From Semisulcospira habei (lineage: Eukaryota; Mollusca; Gastropoda; Semisulcospiridae), in contig BTPG01000006.1 in NCBI GenBank assembly GCA_036245525.1, positions 73,195,526 to 73,259,525 on the forward strand: 64,000 nucleotides of DNA. The letters run 5' to 3'. The position numbers and the translations under genes are program-made. Under the pieces are notes generated by a model. The model searched no databases. It was not told the origin of the DNA and worked only from the letters and a program-made list of their open reading frames with translations. This document shows, piece after piece, positions 51,574 to 61,332 of this stretch. Within the stretch, counting starts at the first letter, position 1. The number at the start of each line of letters is the position of its first letter.

Positions 51574-51622
51574 AGACGAGACATAGATCCTTGTAAGGAT
51601 CTTGAGGATCTATGCCTCGTAC
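51574..51622. repeat. Family A core palindrome, shortened
   Basis: ACGAGACATAGATCCTTG with AAGGATC, then CTTGAGGATCTATGCCTCGT. Confidence 0.7.
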
Positions 51623-51754
51623 ACTTGGTTCCTTTGATTATCGCCGAAACAGTGATACAGTTTCCGTTATTGACAGAATGGTGTGAGGAGGTACAGAAAT
51701 CCATTAATCAAAGATGACTGTCGTCATTTGTGGTTAATTTACATAGCTCGCGAC

Positions 51755-51880
51755 TCATCGGGGCCTCGTCGCAGGTCGCGTGTCCTCGGCCCAACCAATT
51801 AGGCGTGTCGTTGGGGTCACGTGGCCTCGACCCACCCAGTCAGGCGTGATTCTGCGGTCACATGACCCCCTTTCCGAGAC
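51755..51880. repeat. Imperfect tandem units, about 50 bp
   Basis: GGTCGCGTGTCCTCGGCCC, GGTCACGTGGCCTCGACCC and GGTCACATGACCCCC, the first two followed by AGGCGTG words. Confidence 0.6.
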
Positions 51881-52299
51881 CATCAGTCATTGGCAGTCGG
51901 AGAGACTAGAAGAGTAATGAACGTATCAATACTGTGATAACTAAAGGCTTGCTTTCTCCAAAAGGTTGGCAAAGAAACGCAGACGTAAATGAAAACCAAC
52001 AGCAAACAGATCATAGTGAGGGCCGGCAAATGCGGAAGATTTGGATCTATGTCTCATGTTGGTCGGGGTGGTTTCTATAGCTACTGGAGATAGTACTAAC
52101 GTACCCAGTCATTTAGAAGGTCGCGTCTAACCCAACTTGACGTGATTTGCGAATTAAACGATATTCGCACAAGGATACAAAACCTTGATTTTATTAAACG
52201 TCTCTGTTAATTTAGTTTGTCTCTATCGGAAAATAATCAGACAGTCAAGTTCAATAGTCCTACATATTACTCCGTTCTTCCAAAGCGTTATTCTGGTTC
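51881..52299. other. No feature recognised
   Basis: Only GGATCTATGTCTCATG (52041) resembles a family A half arm. Confidence 0.35.
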
Positions 52300-52432
52300 A
52301 CAGGCATGGGATTATCGTTCGTAATCGATCATCGCTATAACAGAAGTAGCAGGAGACAGTAGCATAGTGCTATTTCCTACTACTCGTGTTATTGAGGTGA
52401 TTCATTTCGCCACGGTCATCCTATGCCTGTGC
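52300..52432. repeat. Long imperfect foldback
   Basis: CACAGGCATGGGAT and ATCCTATGCCTGTG tips; TATAACAGAAGTAGCAGGAG and TTTCCTACTACTCGTGTTAT inside. Not assigned to another family. Confidence 0.75.
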
Positions 52433-52625
52433 TCTTGGTGACTTAGAAAGTCTGGTTTGACGCGCACAGGAATTCGATGATAAATCGTTAAGATAAGGGT
52501 CACACGCTGACGGTAGGCCTACACGAAACCCTTTAACTCATAAACAAGCAGCAGTTGCGTCGACGGTTGCCTGTGACTGCACCACTCGTGCATATATCTT
52601 AAATTGATTTGGGACAGTTGCGTGA

Positions 52626-52870
52626 ATGAGTTTAAATTCTACGCATGCCACTAAGCGAGGTGCTCCGCGCTTTAGCGCGGAGCACCTTGCTTAATGGCAT
52701 GCACAGAATTTAAGCTCACTCATGCATAGCGGAGAACCTTGCTTTGTCATGCGCAGAACTGAAGCTCACTCATGCATAACGGAGGACCGTGCGCACTGGT
52801 ATGCGCAGAAGTTAAACTCTCACATGCATAGCGGAGCATCTTCCTTATTGGCATGCGCAGGATTCAGCTC
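52626..52870. repeat. Family I palindrome with extra half units
   Basis: 52626-52731 is a near-perfect palindrome (TTTAAATTCTACGCATGCC and GGCATGCACAGAATTTAAG around GCGCTTTAGCGC). Two to three right halves follow, each with CATGCATARCGGAG, a CTTG-like word and a GCATGCGCAG word, about 55 bp apart. Confidence 0.85.
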
Positions 52871-53060
52871 ATTAAAGCAACTGAACCCTGGAACCTACAG
52901 CTCTAAGCTCAAGGTCAGACTTTCTCTTGAGTCATAATGTAATGTTCAGAGGGCAGTTCCCACAATTTGGTAATTTGGTCATTTTTGACTTTAGGTTTTA
53001 TGCGAAACGCCTGTCCCAGCCGCCGCAAAGGTGATTGCGAAGACGGCACGGAACAGGGTC

Positions 53061-53278
53061 TTAACCCCTTCACTGCCGCTGTACGTACACTGTGCGTCTG
53101 AAACCTGCGTCAGTTCAACGCGAAAGAGCTCCAGCCGTCCCACGAGCAATGGATGCAAAGTGGTTTTAGCAAGAGGCATAGATCCTCATGAGCCCCCGAA
53201 ATCGCGGGGGCTCAGGAGGATCTATACCTCTTGCGGCAGTGTGGCGTCCATTTTTGTTCTCGGCAGCGAAGGGGTTAA
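53061..53278. mobile_element. Family A foldback element, intact ends
   Basis: TTAACCCCTTCACTGCCG and CGGCAGCGAAGGGGTTAA are perfect inverted ends, 218 bp apart. Core 53169-53234 (GCAAGAGGCATAGATCC and GGATCTATACCTCTTGC). Orientation of the spacers is opposite to 39829-40044. Right TTAA shared with the next unit. Confidence 0.95.
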
Positions 53279-53459
53279 CGTCTGTGTCAATTCAGCGCGA
53301 AAGAGCTTCAGCCGCCCCATGAATAAGGGCCCGACACAAAGCGGTTTCAGCAAGAGGCATAGATCATCATGAGCCCCCGCAATCGCGGGGGGACATGAGG
53401 ATCTATACCTCTTGCGGTAGTGTGGTGTCCATTTTTCCTCTCGGCAGCGAAGGGGTTAA
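53275..53459. mobile_element. Family A second unit in tandem
   Basis: Begins at the shared TTAA and lacks the usual left end (TTAACGTCTGTGTCAATTC instead). Core 53350-53415; right end CGGCAGCGAAGGGGTTAA. Its spacer GCGCGAAAGAGCTTCAGCCG matches unit 1, so it is a tandem duplicate minus one end. Confidence 0.92.
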
Positions 53460-56400
53460 CAAAATGATGCCACCCACAAGACTGGAACTCGCGAATTTTG
53501 GGGGACGATTTTTGTCATCACTTTAGTTTCCACTGGGCAGATGTTCACATCTGCACGGGACATAGACGACCCCGCCCTCCACGAGTCCCCTGCTGCCTTG
53601 CAGGTTAGGTTTTGGATAACCAAAGGCTAGGGTGCTGACACGGTACCTGACTGGGTGTATGAACTTCCTTGATGAAGTCACCACTCAGGGCGAAAGAGTC
53701 CCATGAGGATCTCATCGGCCACGTGTCCAGGACCAAGGCGAGCCACAAGTTATGTGGAGTTTCGGTTGTGGTTAACAGCCTGGAAAGGGATGGGCTCCGC
53801 CAGGTTCTTTTGCCCAAGACACACCACATGCAATGACAACCTTACCTCAATCCATACCGGATCGGTCGTCGCCCGGAACAAGGACCGCGCCTTCTGTCTT
53901 GCGCCAGGGCAGAGGTGTTAAGTGTATTACTGGTGCACCATCACCATCAAAACTCCGTGCCAGAAACAACATCAGCATTGGCACTTGGAACGTCAGCACA
54001 TTAAGAACGCCTGGAAAGGTAGAGGAACTGACACATGAAATGAACAGATACCATTGGACCATCCTAGGACTTTGCGAAGTACGATGGAAGAACCTTGGAG
54101 AAACATCAACCCAGGAAAACCACAAACTGTACTACAGTGGCAGAGAAGACAAACACGAACAGGGTGTCGGATTTCTCGTCCACAAAGACATCGTGAACTC
54201 TGTCATGAGTTGTCGGCCAGACTCCAGTAGGCTTATCACCATACGCTTGAGGGCAACCCCATTTAATATCACCATTGTGCAAGTGTATGCCCCAACAACA
54301 GACTATGGCGATGAGGAAATAGAAGACTTCTATGACCAACTGCAAGAAGTTCTGGACCAGACCCCCAAGAAAGACATTCTTGTGGTGCAGGGAGACTGGA
54401 ATGCCAGAATAGGAGAGGATGCTGCTAGGAACTGGAAAGGCACATGCGGACGTTACTGCAATGCAGAGACCAACGACAGAGGTTTAAGGCTCCTGGAATT
54501 TGCCAGTTCAAACGATCTAAAGCTGATGAACACGTTTGGCCCGCACAAAGCATCCAGAAGGTGGACATGGCACAGCCCGAACGGAGAGCACCATAACCAA
54601 ATTGACTACATCATGGTGAAGAGACGCTTCCAAACCAGTGTGAACATTGCCAAGACAAGAAGTTTTCCAGGAGCAGACATTGGAAGCGACCATGACTTAG
54701 TGATGATGACCTTCCGACTCCGCCTAAAGAAGGTCAACAAGCAGGGTCCCACCAGAATCAAGTTTGACCTCGAGAAGCTGAAAGACCCAGAGGTAGCGGA
54801 AGCCTTTCAGGCAAAAATAGGAGGAAAATTCGCACCACTGCTACTTCTAGGTGCAGAAGACACGGACGTGGACACACTGGTTGACACATTTAACACTGTT
54901 GTAACCCAAGCAGCCAGTGAGATCCTTGGCAAACACCGACATGCAAAGAAACCTTGGGTTACAGCTGACATCTTTGTTCTATGTGACAAGCGTCGAGAAT
55001 GAAAGAAAAAGAAATCAGAGGTAGAAGGAGCTAAACAATACAGGGAAATTAACCAGGATATCAAGAAAAGCATGAAAAAGGCAAAGAATAAGTGGATTGT
55101 AGATCAATGTAAACACATAGAAGAAAATCTGAACAAAAATAATAGCAAAAAAGCATACCAGCTGGTGAAAGACCTGACCAGTGTAAAACAAGGACGCGCC
55201 TCGATCATTCAAGATAGTGAAGGGAACTGTCTTACGGAAGACCAAGACATACTGAAGAGAGGGACAGAGTACTGCTCAGATTTGTACAACCACCGAGCTG
55301 CAGGGGACCCAGGCATACTTGTCAACCCACCCGTGACCAACAATGGCAACTATCCCATCCTCCGAGAAGAAGTAGAGGCTGCAGTGAAGTCGCTGAAAAA
55401 AGGGAAGGCAGCAGGAGCAGACAACATCCCTGCAGAGCTAGTCCAAGAAGGGGGAGAAGACACGATAAGCGCCTTACTAACAATCTGCAATAAGATCTGG
55501 CAGTCAGGGGATTGGCCCACACCATGGACCCAATCACTTATAATAACTCTCCACAAAAAAGGCAACTTACATCAATGCCAGAACTATCGCACGATCAGTC
55601 TTATATCCCACCCAAGCAAAGTCATGTTAAAGATCTTACTGAACAGGCTGAAGCCACAGGCAGAGGAAATCATAGCTGAGGAACAGGCAGGCTTCAGATC
55701 AGGGCGCAGCACAACTGAGCAGATCTTCAACCTGAGAGTTCTATGTGAGAGATACCTCCAGCACCAGCAGGACCTCTATCATGTCTTTGTGGATTTTAAG
55801 AAAGCGTTTGACAGGGTGTGGCATGCAGCCCTTTGGTCCACCATGAAGCTATACAACATCAATGCCAACCTGATCAAAGTCATAGAAAACTTTTACAACA
55901 AGACCACTAGCGCAGTCTGCTTCAACGGCAAAACAGGAAAGTGGTTTAGGACTACAGTTGGAGTCAGACAAGGCTGCTTGCTCTCACCTACTCTTTTCAA
56001 CATCTTCCTGGAAAGAATCATGACGGGCGCACTGAAAGATCATGAAGGAACTGTCAGTATTGGAGGCAGAACAATCACGAACTTGCGCTTTGCGGACGAC
56101 ATTGATGGCCTTGCAGGAACAGAGAAGGAGCTAGCCCAGCTGGTGGAAAAGCTGGATAGTACAGCCATCATTGCATATGGGATGGAAATCAGTGCAGAGA
56201 AGACCAAACTGATGACCAATAACGCCAGTGGCATTGGCACTGAAATCATGGTTGGAGGCCAAAAACTAGAAACAGTTAAGAAATTCAAATATTTAGGAGC
56301 CATTGTGACGGATGAGGGATCAAAACCAGAAATACTGTCCAGGATTGCGCAGACAACAACAGCACTGACAAGACTGAAGACCATATGGAAGGACAGAAAC

Positions 56401-56905
56401 ATCACACTCTGCTCCAAGATCAGACTGATGCGCTCCTTAGTCATCTCAGTGTTCTTGTATGCCTGCGAGTCATGGACCCTCACAGCAGACCTTGAAAGGA
56501 GGATACAAGCCACTGAAATGAGATGTTTTCGAAGGCTGCTTGGCATCTCATACAGAGATCACATCACAAACGAGGAAGTGGGAAGCAGAATCAGGCAAGC
56601 CATCGGGCCCTATGAAGACTTAGCCATTGTGAGAAAACGCAAACTGAAGTGGTATGGGCATGTCACGCGTTCAGCAGGGCTTGCCAAAACAATCCTGCAA
56701 GGCACTGTGCAAGGAGGACGAAGGAGAGGAAGACAGAGGAAAAGATGAGAGGACAATAATTATCTCAGAGTGGACAGGACTGAAGCTGGGCGATACGCTG
56801 AGAATGGCAGAGAACAGAGAGGATTGGAGGGGGCTGGTTGCCAAGTCATCAGTGTGCCCCAACGGTCGGCAAGACTACGGGATATAGATAGATAGATAGA
56901 TAGTC
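53460..56905 (+). mobile_element. RTE-type LINE, copy 2, nearly full length
   Basis: 5' UTR probably from about 53460-53640 (boundary not fixed), ORF from 53833, 3' tail of GATA repeats at 56882-56905. It directly follows a family A element. It differs considerably from copy 1 in protein sequence, so it represents a second RTE lineage. Confidence 0.9.
53833..56887 (+). pseudogene. RTE endonuclease-reverse transcriptase, two lesions
   Basis: One long frame broken by TGA at 55000-55002, where copy 1 has Trp (RRAWKKK), and by a one-base frameshift near 56745-56755, after which the final about 45 codons (SEWTGLKLGDTLRMAENRED) continue in another phase. Endonuclease: GTWNVSTL (residues 50-57, metal ligand Asn), CEVRW (Glu 82), VYAPT, GDWN (187-190), SDHD with catalytic His (285-288). 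Reverse transcriptase: AGFRSGRSTTEQ, FVDFKKAFDRVWH, GVRQGCLLSPTLF, RFADDIDG (FADD at about 56089-56100), YLGAIVTDEG. All catalytic residues are present, so only these lesions stop it. The N-terminus before GTWN matches no domain. Confidence 0.93.
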
Positions 56906-56920
56906 CCCCCCCCCCCCCAA
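56882..56920. repeat. GATA microsatellite tail and C run
   Basis: ATAGATAGATAGATAG is the RTE tail; a C run of 13 follows. Confidence 0.9.
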
Positions 56921-57108
56921 TCCCATCCCAACCCACCCGTCCTCCCTTGCATCTCCCTCCCCGCTAGCTCCCATGCATCCTTTAAGCAAAAGAGGTCAGA
57001 TGGCGTTTAGTCACGCTGCTCTCCCCCACCTAGCGCAACAAAAGTCGTCACTCCTGCATCGGCAGCAACAAAACATCGACCTTCCATAGGGCTTGCGGGT
57101 GACTATAT

Positions 57109-57170
57109 GATACTGACGGACAAAAAAATGCGACATCATTCGAGTCATCGGAAACCGCACTGAAGTGTTT
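57109..57170. repeat. Family J element, partial
   Basis: ATACTGACGGACAAAAAAATG and CGACATCATTCGAGTCAT match the left arm of family J; the right arm is gone after GAAGTGTTT. Confidence 0.65.
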
Positions 57171-57300
57171 GGTTTAAATAATTTATTGTTTTGCAGAATG
57201 CATAAAAGGATTTACATTTCCATCAGATCAAAGCAAGCTACAGGCTCATAGAATGACCTGTATGCCTACACTGAATCAATTACATTAGCAGTTGCATGAT

Positions 57301-57593
57301 GGTGTTTAGCAGTCCAGACCAAAAAGGTGACTGCCAAGCGTGTAAAATGCAAAAAGTACCCAACAGGGAAAGAAACACGCTTAGAAAAGACGGGTACAAC
57401 ACAATTTATTAATATTTCGGGTAAATACCCGAAATATTAATAAATTGTGTTGTACCCGTCTTTTCTAAGAGTGTTTACAACACAATTTATTAATATTTCG
57501 GGTAAATACCCGAAATATTAATAAATTGTGTTGTACCCGCCTTTTCTAAGCGTGTTTCTTTCTCTGTTGGGTACTTCTTTGGTGTTTAGCAGT
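57301..57593. mobile_element. Element with doubled palindrome and 13-bp direct repeats
   Basis: GGTGTTTAGCAGT stands at 57301-57313 and again at 57581-57593, a probable target duplication. Between them, GGGAAAGAAACACGCTTAG and CTAAGCGTGTTTCTTTCTC form outer arms, and two identical palindromes (TTTCGGGTAAATACCCGAAA with ACACAATTTATTAAT flanks) sit inside at 57398-57453 and 57477-57532. Partial relatives at 13194 and 34080. Confidence 0.85.
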
Positions 57594-57677
57594 GGTTAGC
57601 TGAACTGTTTCCGAGAACTCGAATAATGTCGCTTGTTTGTTGTTGCTCGTCAGTGTACATCAAACCTACCCCCAGGT

Positions 57678-57789
57678 AAAGACATAAAGACTGTCGATCC
57701 ATTTTTTTTTCAAAAGCGAGATTTTCACGGTAATGCAGCGAAAATCTCGCTTTTCACAAAAGAGACCTATACTGTCTGTTGCCTTCACA
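57678..57789. repeat. Family K palindrome
   Basis: CAAAAGCGAGATTTTCACGG and GCGAAAATCTCGCTTTTCAC form the inner arms. GTAAAGACATAAAGACTGTCG and ATACTGTCTGTTGCC are outer words. Confidence 0.82.
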
Positions 57790-57839
57790 TGGCAAAACAT
57801 GGACAGATGAGTACGATGAGAGACGGGGTTGAGGAAACA

Positions 57840-57945
57840 AGGAGCAAAGACCTTCGGGCCGACGTTGGCCGCAGTTGGCCCGCGCACGACAGTGCGCGGG
57901 CCCACTGCGGCCGACGGCGGCCCGAGGGTCTTTTGCTTAATGGGG
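57840..57945. repeat. Family E palindrome
   Basis: GAGCAAAGACCTTCGGGCC and GGCCCGAGGGTCTTTTGC tips; GCGCACGACAGTGCGC centre. Confidence 0.93.
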
Positions 57946-58139
57946 AGAGTGGGATGTGGGTGAGGGGTGGTAATGGAGTAAAGTGAGAGTGTCGGGGTTT
58001 CGGTCTTAGTACCCAGCTAAGCCTTAGGTGGCGGCGTTAATGTATTGAACCTCCTCCGGGCCAAATCCGCCCGGCTTAAGTCAGCGACAGCAACAACAGT
58101 GAGCGTCGCCATCATCACCACCGCCACAACAACAACCTT

Positions 58140-58237
58140 CCGGGAGCCCAGCCTTGATCCTTTAAGAAGCTGTGACCGCGTCAGCCTCCGGTGACGTCAC
58201 GACGGGAGTCGCTTCCTAAAGAAAGGCTCCGCTGGAC
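58140..58237. repeat. Imperfect foldback, GC-rich
   Basis: GAGCCCAGCCTTGATCC and GAAAGGCTCCGCTGG tips; TTTAAGAAGC and GCTTCCTAAAG inside; a TGACGTCA palindrome near the middle (58192). Confidence 0.6.
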
Positions 58238-58314
58238 AAACATTAACCGTTTCACTGTTGGGGGAAACAAATTATTGTCTTTGAAATCGTCGATAAATCA
58301 AGCAAAATAACACC

Positions 58315-58374
58315 ATCCGTCCGTCCGTCCATCCATCCATCCATCCAACCGTCCGTCCGTCCATCCATCCATCG
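58315..58374. repeat. CCGT/CCAT microsatellite
   Basis: Alternating blocks of CCGT and CCAT units. Confidence 0.92.
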
Positions 58375-58393
58375 AATACGTCACAGATGGGGC

Positions 58394-58452
58394 CAGCAAG
58401 AGACACGAGGCCCCCGTATCTTCTAGGACGTATGAGGTTCTTTGAGTCTTGC
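58394..58452. repeat. Family A core palindrome, decayed
   Basis: GCAAGAGACACGAGGCCCCC and GAGGTTCTTTGAGTCTTGC. Confidence 0.65.
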
Positions 58453-58529
58453 AGTTAGGTGGTGTTCACATTTTCCCGACAGCGTAAAGAATTAGAACGG
58501 TCGCACTATATAGCCGAGGTCGTCCACAT

Positions 58530-58560
58530 GCAAGAAAAATAGATCTTCATGAGTCCCCAC
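58530..58560. repeat. Family A core, left arm (split by LINE)
   Basis: GCAAGAAAAATAGATCTTC then ATGAGTCCCCAC. Its partner arm is at 59748-59777, beyond the inserted LINE. Confidence 0.85.
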
Positions 58561-59746
58561 AATTAAGAATAAGAATAAGAATAAGAATAAGAGTACTTTA
58601 TTATCTCGAAAAGAGAAATTCGGTTGTGGTACATTTATAACAAATAGTACAAACAAGACATAAAAACATTATAGCATAATTATGAACATTTTCTCCCTGC
58701 ACTTGCACAGCTACAAATTCCAAATGGATTTAAAGTAAACACTACAAAATCTTTACACATAACTCTTACACATCTCACACAAACATCTTTTATGGACTGA
58801 ACTGAGCGGCACTTATACATTCACACCCACCTCTACATATGCATACATAATACGCGTGTTTCAACCTAGTCCTAACCCTCACTACTTATTATACAAACAT
58901 CTCAGTACATTATTACACACATTATTACACAAGCTGCATAATTAAAGTCTACCATAGTAAAATAATTAGTGGGTAAACACTCAGTAACAACAATCCCAGT
59001 ATGTCCATGTTCACCACCAAATGAAACACAATATAATCACTTCTCTAAAATCAACAAGCTCCATTCCTACTGATTGCACAGGTAAAGGGGGATAGGGGGA
59101 GGAGTTAGGTTTGGGTATGCGTGGATGTACCTACAGATTGCTTAGAGTGATGGATTTGGGGATGAAACTGTGCTGTAGTCTAAGTGTTCTAGCTTTGTGC
59201 GTGCGGAGTCTGCGGCCAGAGGGGAGGAGTTCATAGAGGTGGGCAAGGACATGGGATCTGTCTGAAGCTATCCGCCTACCCTTTCTCACCACACGCTGTT
59301 CATACAGGGACTCCACACTGTTTTGCTTACTGCCAGTCACTTTGCTGCAGATGTTTACCATTCGTGCCAGGGTGTTCTTGTTCTTCACACTCAGACCTCC
59401 ATACCAGCACACAGAACCGAAAGTGATGACAGACTCAATAAAAGAGCAGTAAAAAGTTTGAAGGACAGAGGGGTTCACATTCAGCTTCCTGAGCTTCTGG
59501 AGGCAGTAGATGCGTGACTGACATTTCTTGTGTATGAGGGAGGTGTTTGCGTTAAAGGACAACTTATCATCTATGACTGTTCCAAGATACTTATACTCAG
59601 TCACACGCTCAACAGACACATCATCGATCATCAGAACAGGGACAGGGGCAGGGTTTCTTCGAAAGTCTATCAGTAGTTCCTTGGTCTTACTCACATTTAG
59701 GTCTAGAAAATTATCTTTACACCAAACACTAAAACGTTCTACTTCT
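58561..59746 (-). mobile_element. CR1/L2-like LINE, 5'-truncated, nested in hairpin
   Basis: The minus-strand 3' tail (AAGAAT repeats at 58563-58593), about 540 bp of 3' UTR and 205 codons of ORF2 match the copy at 2529-3340. It lies exactly in the loop of a family A palindrome, so the hairpin predates it. Confidence 0.92.
59131..59745 (-). pseudogene. LINE reverse transcriptase C-terminal part
   Basis: The frame begins at the truncation point with EVERFSVWCKDNFLDLN, then VSKTKELLIDFRRN, VTEYKYLGTVIDDKLSF, the thumb region, WYGGLSVKNKNTLARM and ELLPSGRRLRTHKARTLR, to a stop at 59131. These are regions C-terminal of the FADD catalytic motif of CR1/L2/Rex1-like ORF2 proteins; the catalytic motifs are lost. 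The frame is uninterrupted over 205 codons, suggesting a fairly young insertion. Confidence 0.9.
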
Positions 59747-59747
59747 G

Positions 59748-59777
59748 AGGGGGCTCACGAAGATCTATGCTTCTTGC
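59748..59777. repeat. Family A core, right arm (split by LINE)
   Basis: GAGGGGGCTCACGAAGATC then TATGCTTCTTGC. It pairs with 58530-58560, including the GAAG/CTTC subtype change. Confidence 0.85.
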
Positions 59778-60230
59778 TGGCCCTGTTCATGACCATGTGT
59801 TTTGTCCAGCGGACTACCACAGCAATTCTCACAACAAATTCATCGATTCTCGTCGAAGAGGGCTGGTTAACCGTTGAGGTTAGCTTTATCTGTGTCAGCA
59901 ACTTAATCCTTCGTGACAGAGAACGTCAGAGGAAATCCCCTTATCCTTCTTCGAAAGAAAATAGACGTACATGGTGTAAATAGCACAAATCTAATTAGAC
60001 TTCGATTACCCGACATAAAAAGATCTCTTGAAGCCCAGCGGTTTGGGATTGAACAACAGGCACATATATACTGTTCAGTAAAAATCAGGTGATACTGACA
60101 TTTCAAATGGAATTGTTGAGAAATTTCAAAATCGGCGAAACGATTAGTTATGCCGCCGTTTGTGGGTGAACAGTATATACATATCATGAAGCCTGCGGGA
60201 GCTCATGAGGGTCCATGTCTTTTGCAGATT
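59778..60230. other. Weak inverted ends and an A half arm
   Basis: ATATATACTGTTCAG (60065) and TGAACAGTATATAC (60168) could be short inverted ends of a 120-bp element. GAGCTCATGAGGGTCCATGTC (60199) is a family A right arm. No gene. Confidence 0.4.
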
Positions 60231-60609
60231 GACAGTTTTGCTGCCGGAGTAGTCAATGTTTTTCTTCCATTCGCGGCCTAGCCAACCATGGACACGCCGG
60301 GAGTTGAAGGGGCTTATGGTTGGAAAGAAGATTCACTTAGTGTCCTTGATGGTCTGTCTCCCAAACGTCTTCACTCATAGAAACGGGAAGGCAAAGTCCT
60401 TCATATTACCTTTGAAGACCGTTCGGGACTTGACTACATGAGACTGACAAACGCAGTACCAATTACATACATTGTTGTAAACAGGAATGAAAACACACAA
60501 ACCAAAATAATGGACTTGGCAAGGGCTGAGGTGATACAATAATACAATAATACAATGGGTGCTTATGGCCGTCTTGTTCTTAGCCCATAGTGCCCCAAGG
60601 TAGTGCCCC

Positions 60610-60699
60610 AAATATTGTTGTCCTCAGAAGACTGTATTACAATTCAGACGACAGATCGACCATGATAGTTGAAGGGTGGCGCCAGAATATATTGTTGTT
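60610..60699. repeat. Family B2 fragment
   Basis: CAGATCGACCATGATAGTTG and GGGTGGCGCCAGAATA, cut off before the centre. Confidence 0.65.
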
Positions 60700-60876
60700 G
60701 ACACTTTCTCCCCCAGGACCGAAATCCCCAAATTTTGAAGTTGCCCTGCGAAGGACTGTATTACAATGATAGAGACAGATCGAGCATGATAGTTCAAGGG
60801 TGGTGCCAGAATAGCTTGGCCTATTATCATGCTCGATCCATGTCTTGCTGTGGTGTGTCGGGGCTGAATGAGTTAA
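60700..60876. mobile_element. Family B2 element, right arm mostly deleted
   Basis: Flank words CCGAAATCCCCAAATTTTG, left arm GAGCATGATAGTTCAAGGG, then AGCTTGGC jumps to CTATTATCATGCTCGATCC. Right end GGGCTGAATGAGTTAA. Confidence 0.82.
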
Positions 60877-61029
60877 CACAAATTGTTTTTCGTGGGCTGG
60901 GATCTATTTGTTTTGTCAAATGCTGAGCATTTTCCCTTGATACGTGTGTAGATTTTGAAAAGTGCTGGTAATCTACCGATTGTTGCTCTAACCACACCAA
61001 AAGTTCCGTTAACAAGTCTGTACTTCGTC

Positions 61030-61140
61030 CAAGATGGGGTACAATGGAACCTGTGTTGAGCGACCGCCCTCGTGAGAGATCACCTGTCATTAAAGACCAT
61101 CATTTAGGTGGCTGTATACCCACTTAAATTATGGTATTTA
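61030..61140. repeat. Family Q repeat
   Basis: CACCTGTCATTAAAGACC and GTACAATGGAACCTGTGTTG; shares words with 7355-7495. Confidence 0.6.
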
Positions 61141-61332
61141 AAAATAGAGAACATTCTCAGCCCTTCCAGCCTTCTTTTCCGAGAGCACCGTTATCTTAAG
61201 GCCATATTTTTTGGGTTGAAAATGTGGTTGCTCAAAACAAGTTGTGCTGTATTCGGAAAGCCCAAATCGCGCCTAATCTCCACCCCTCAGAAGTCTTCTC
61301 GAAAGTTTCTTCCGAGATCCTACAAATATTAT

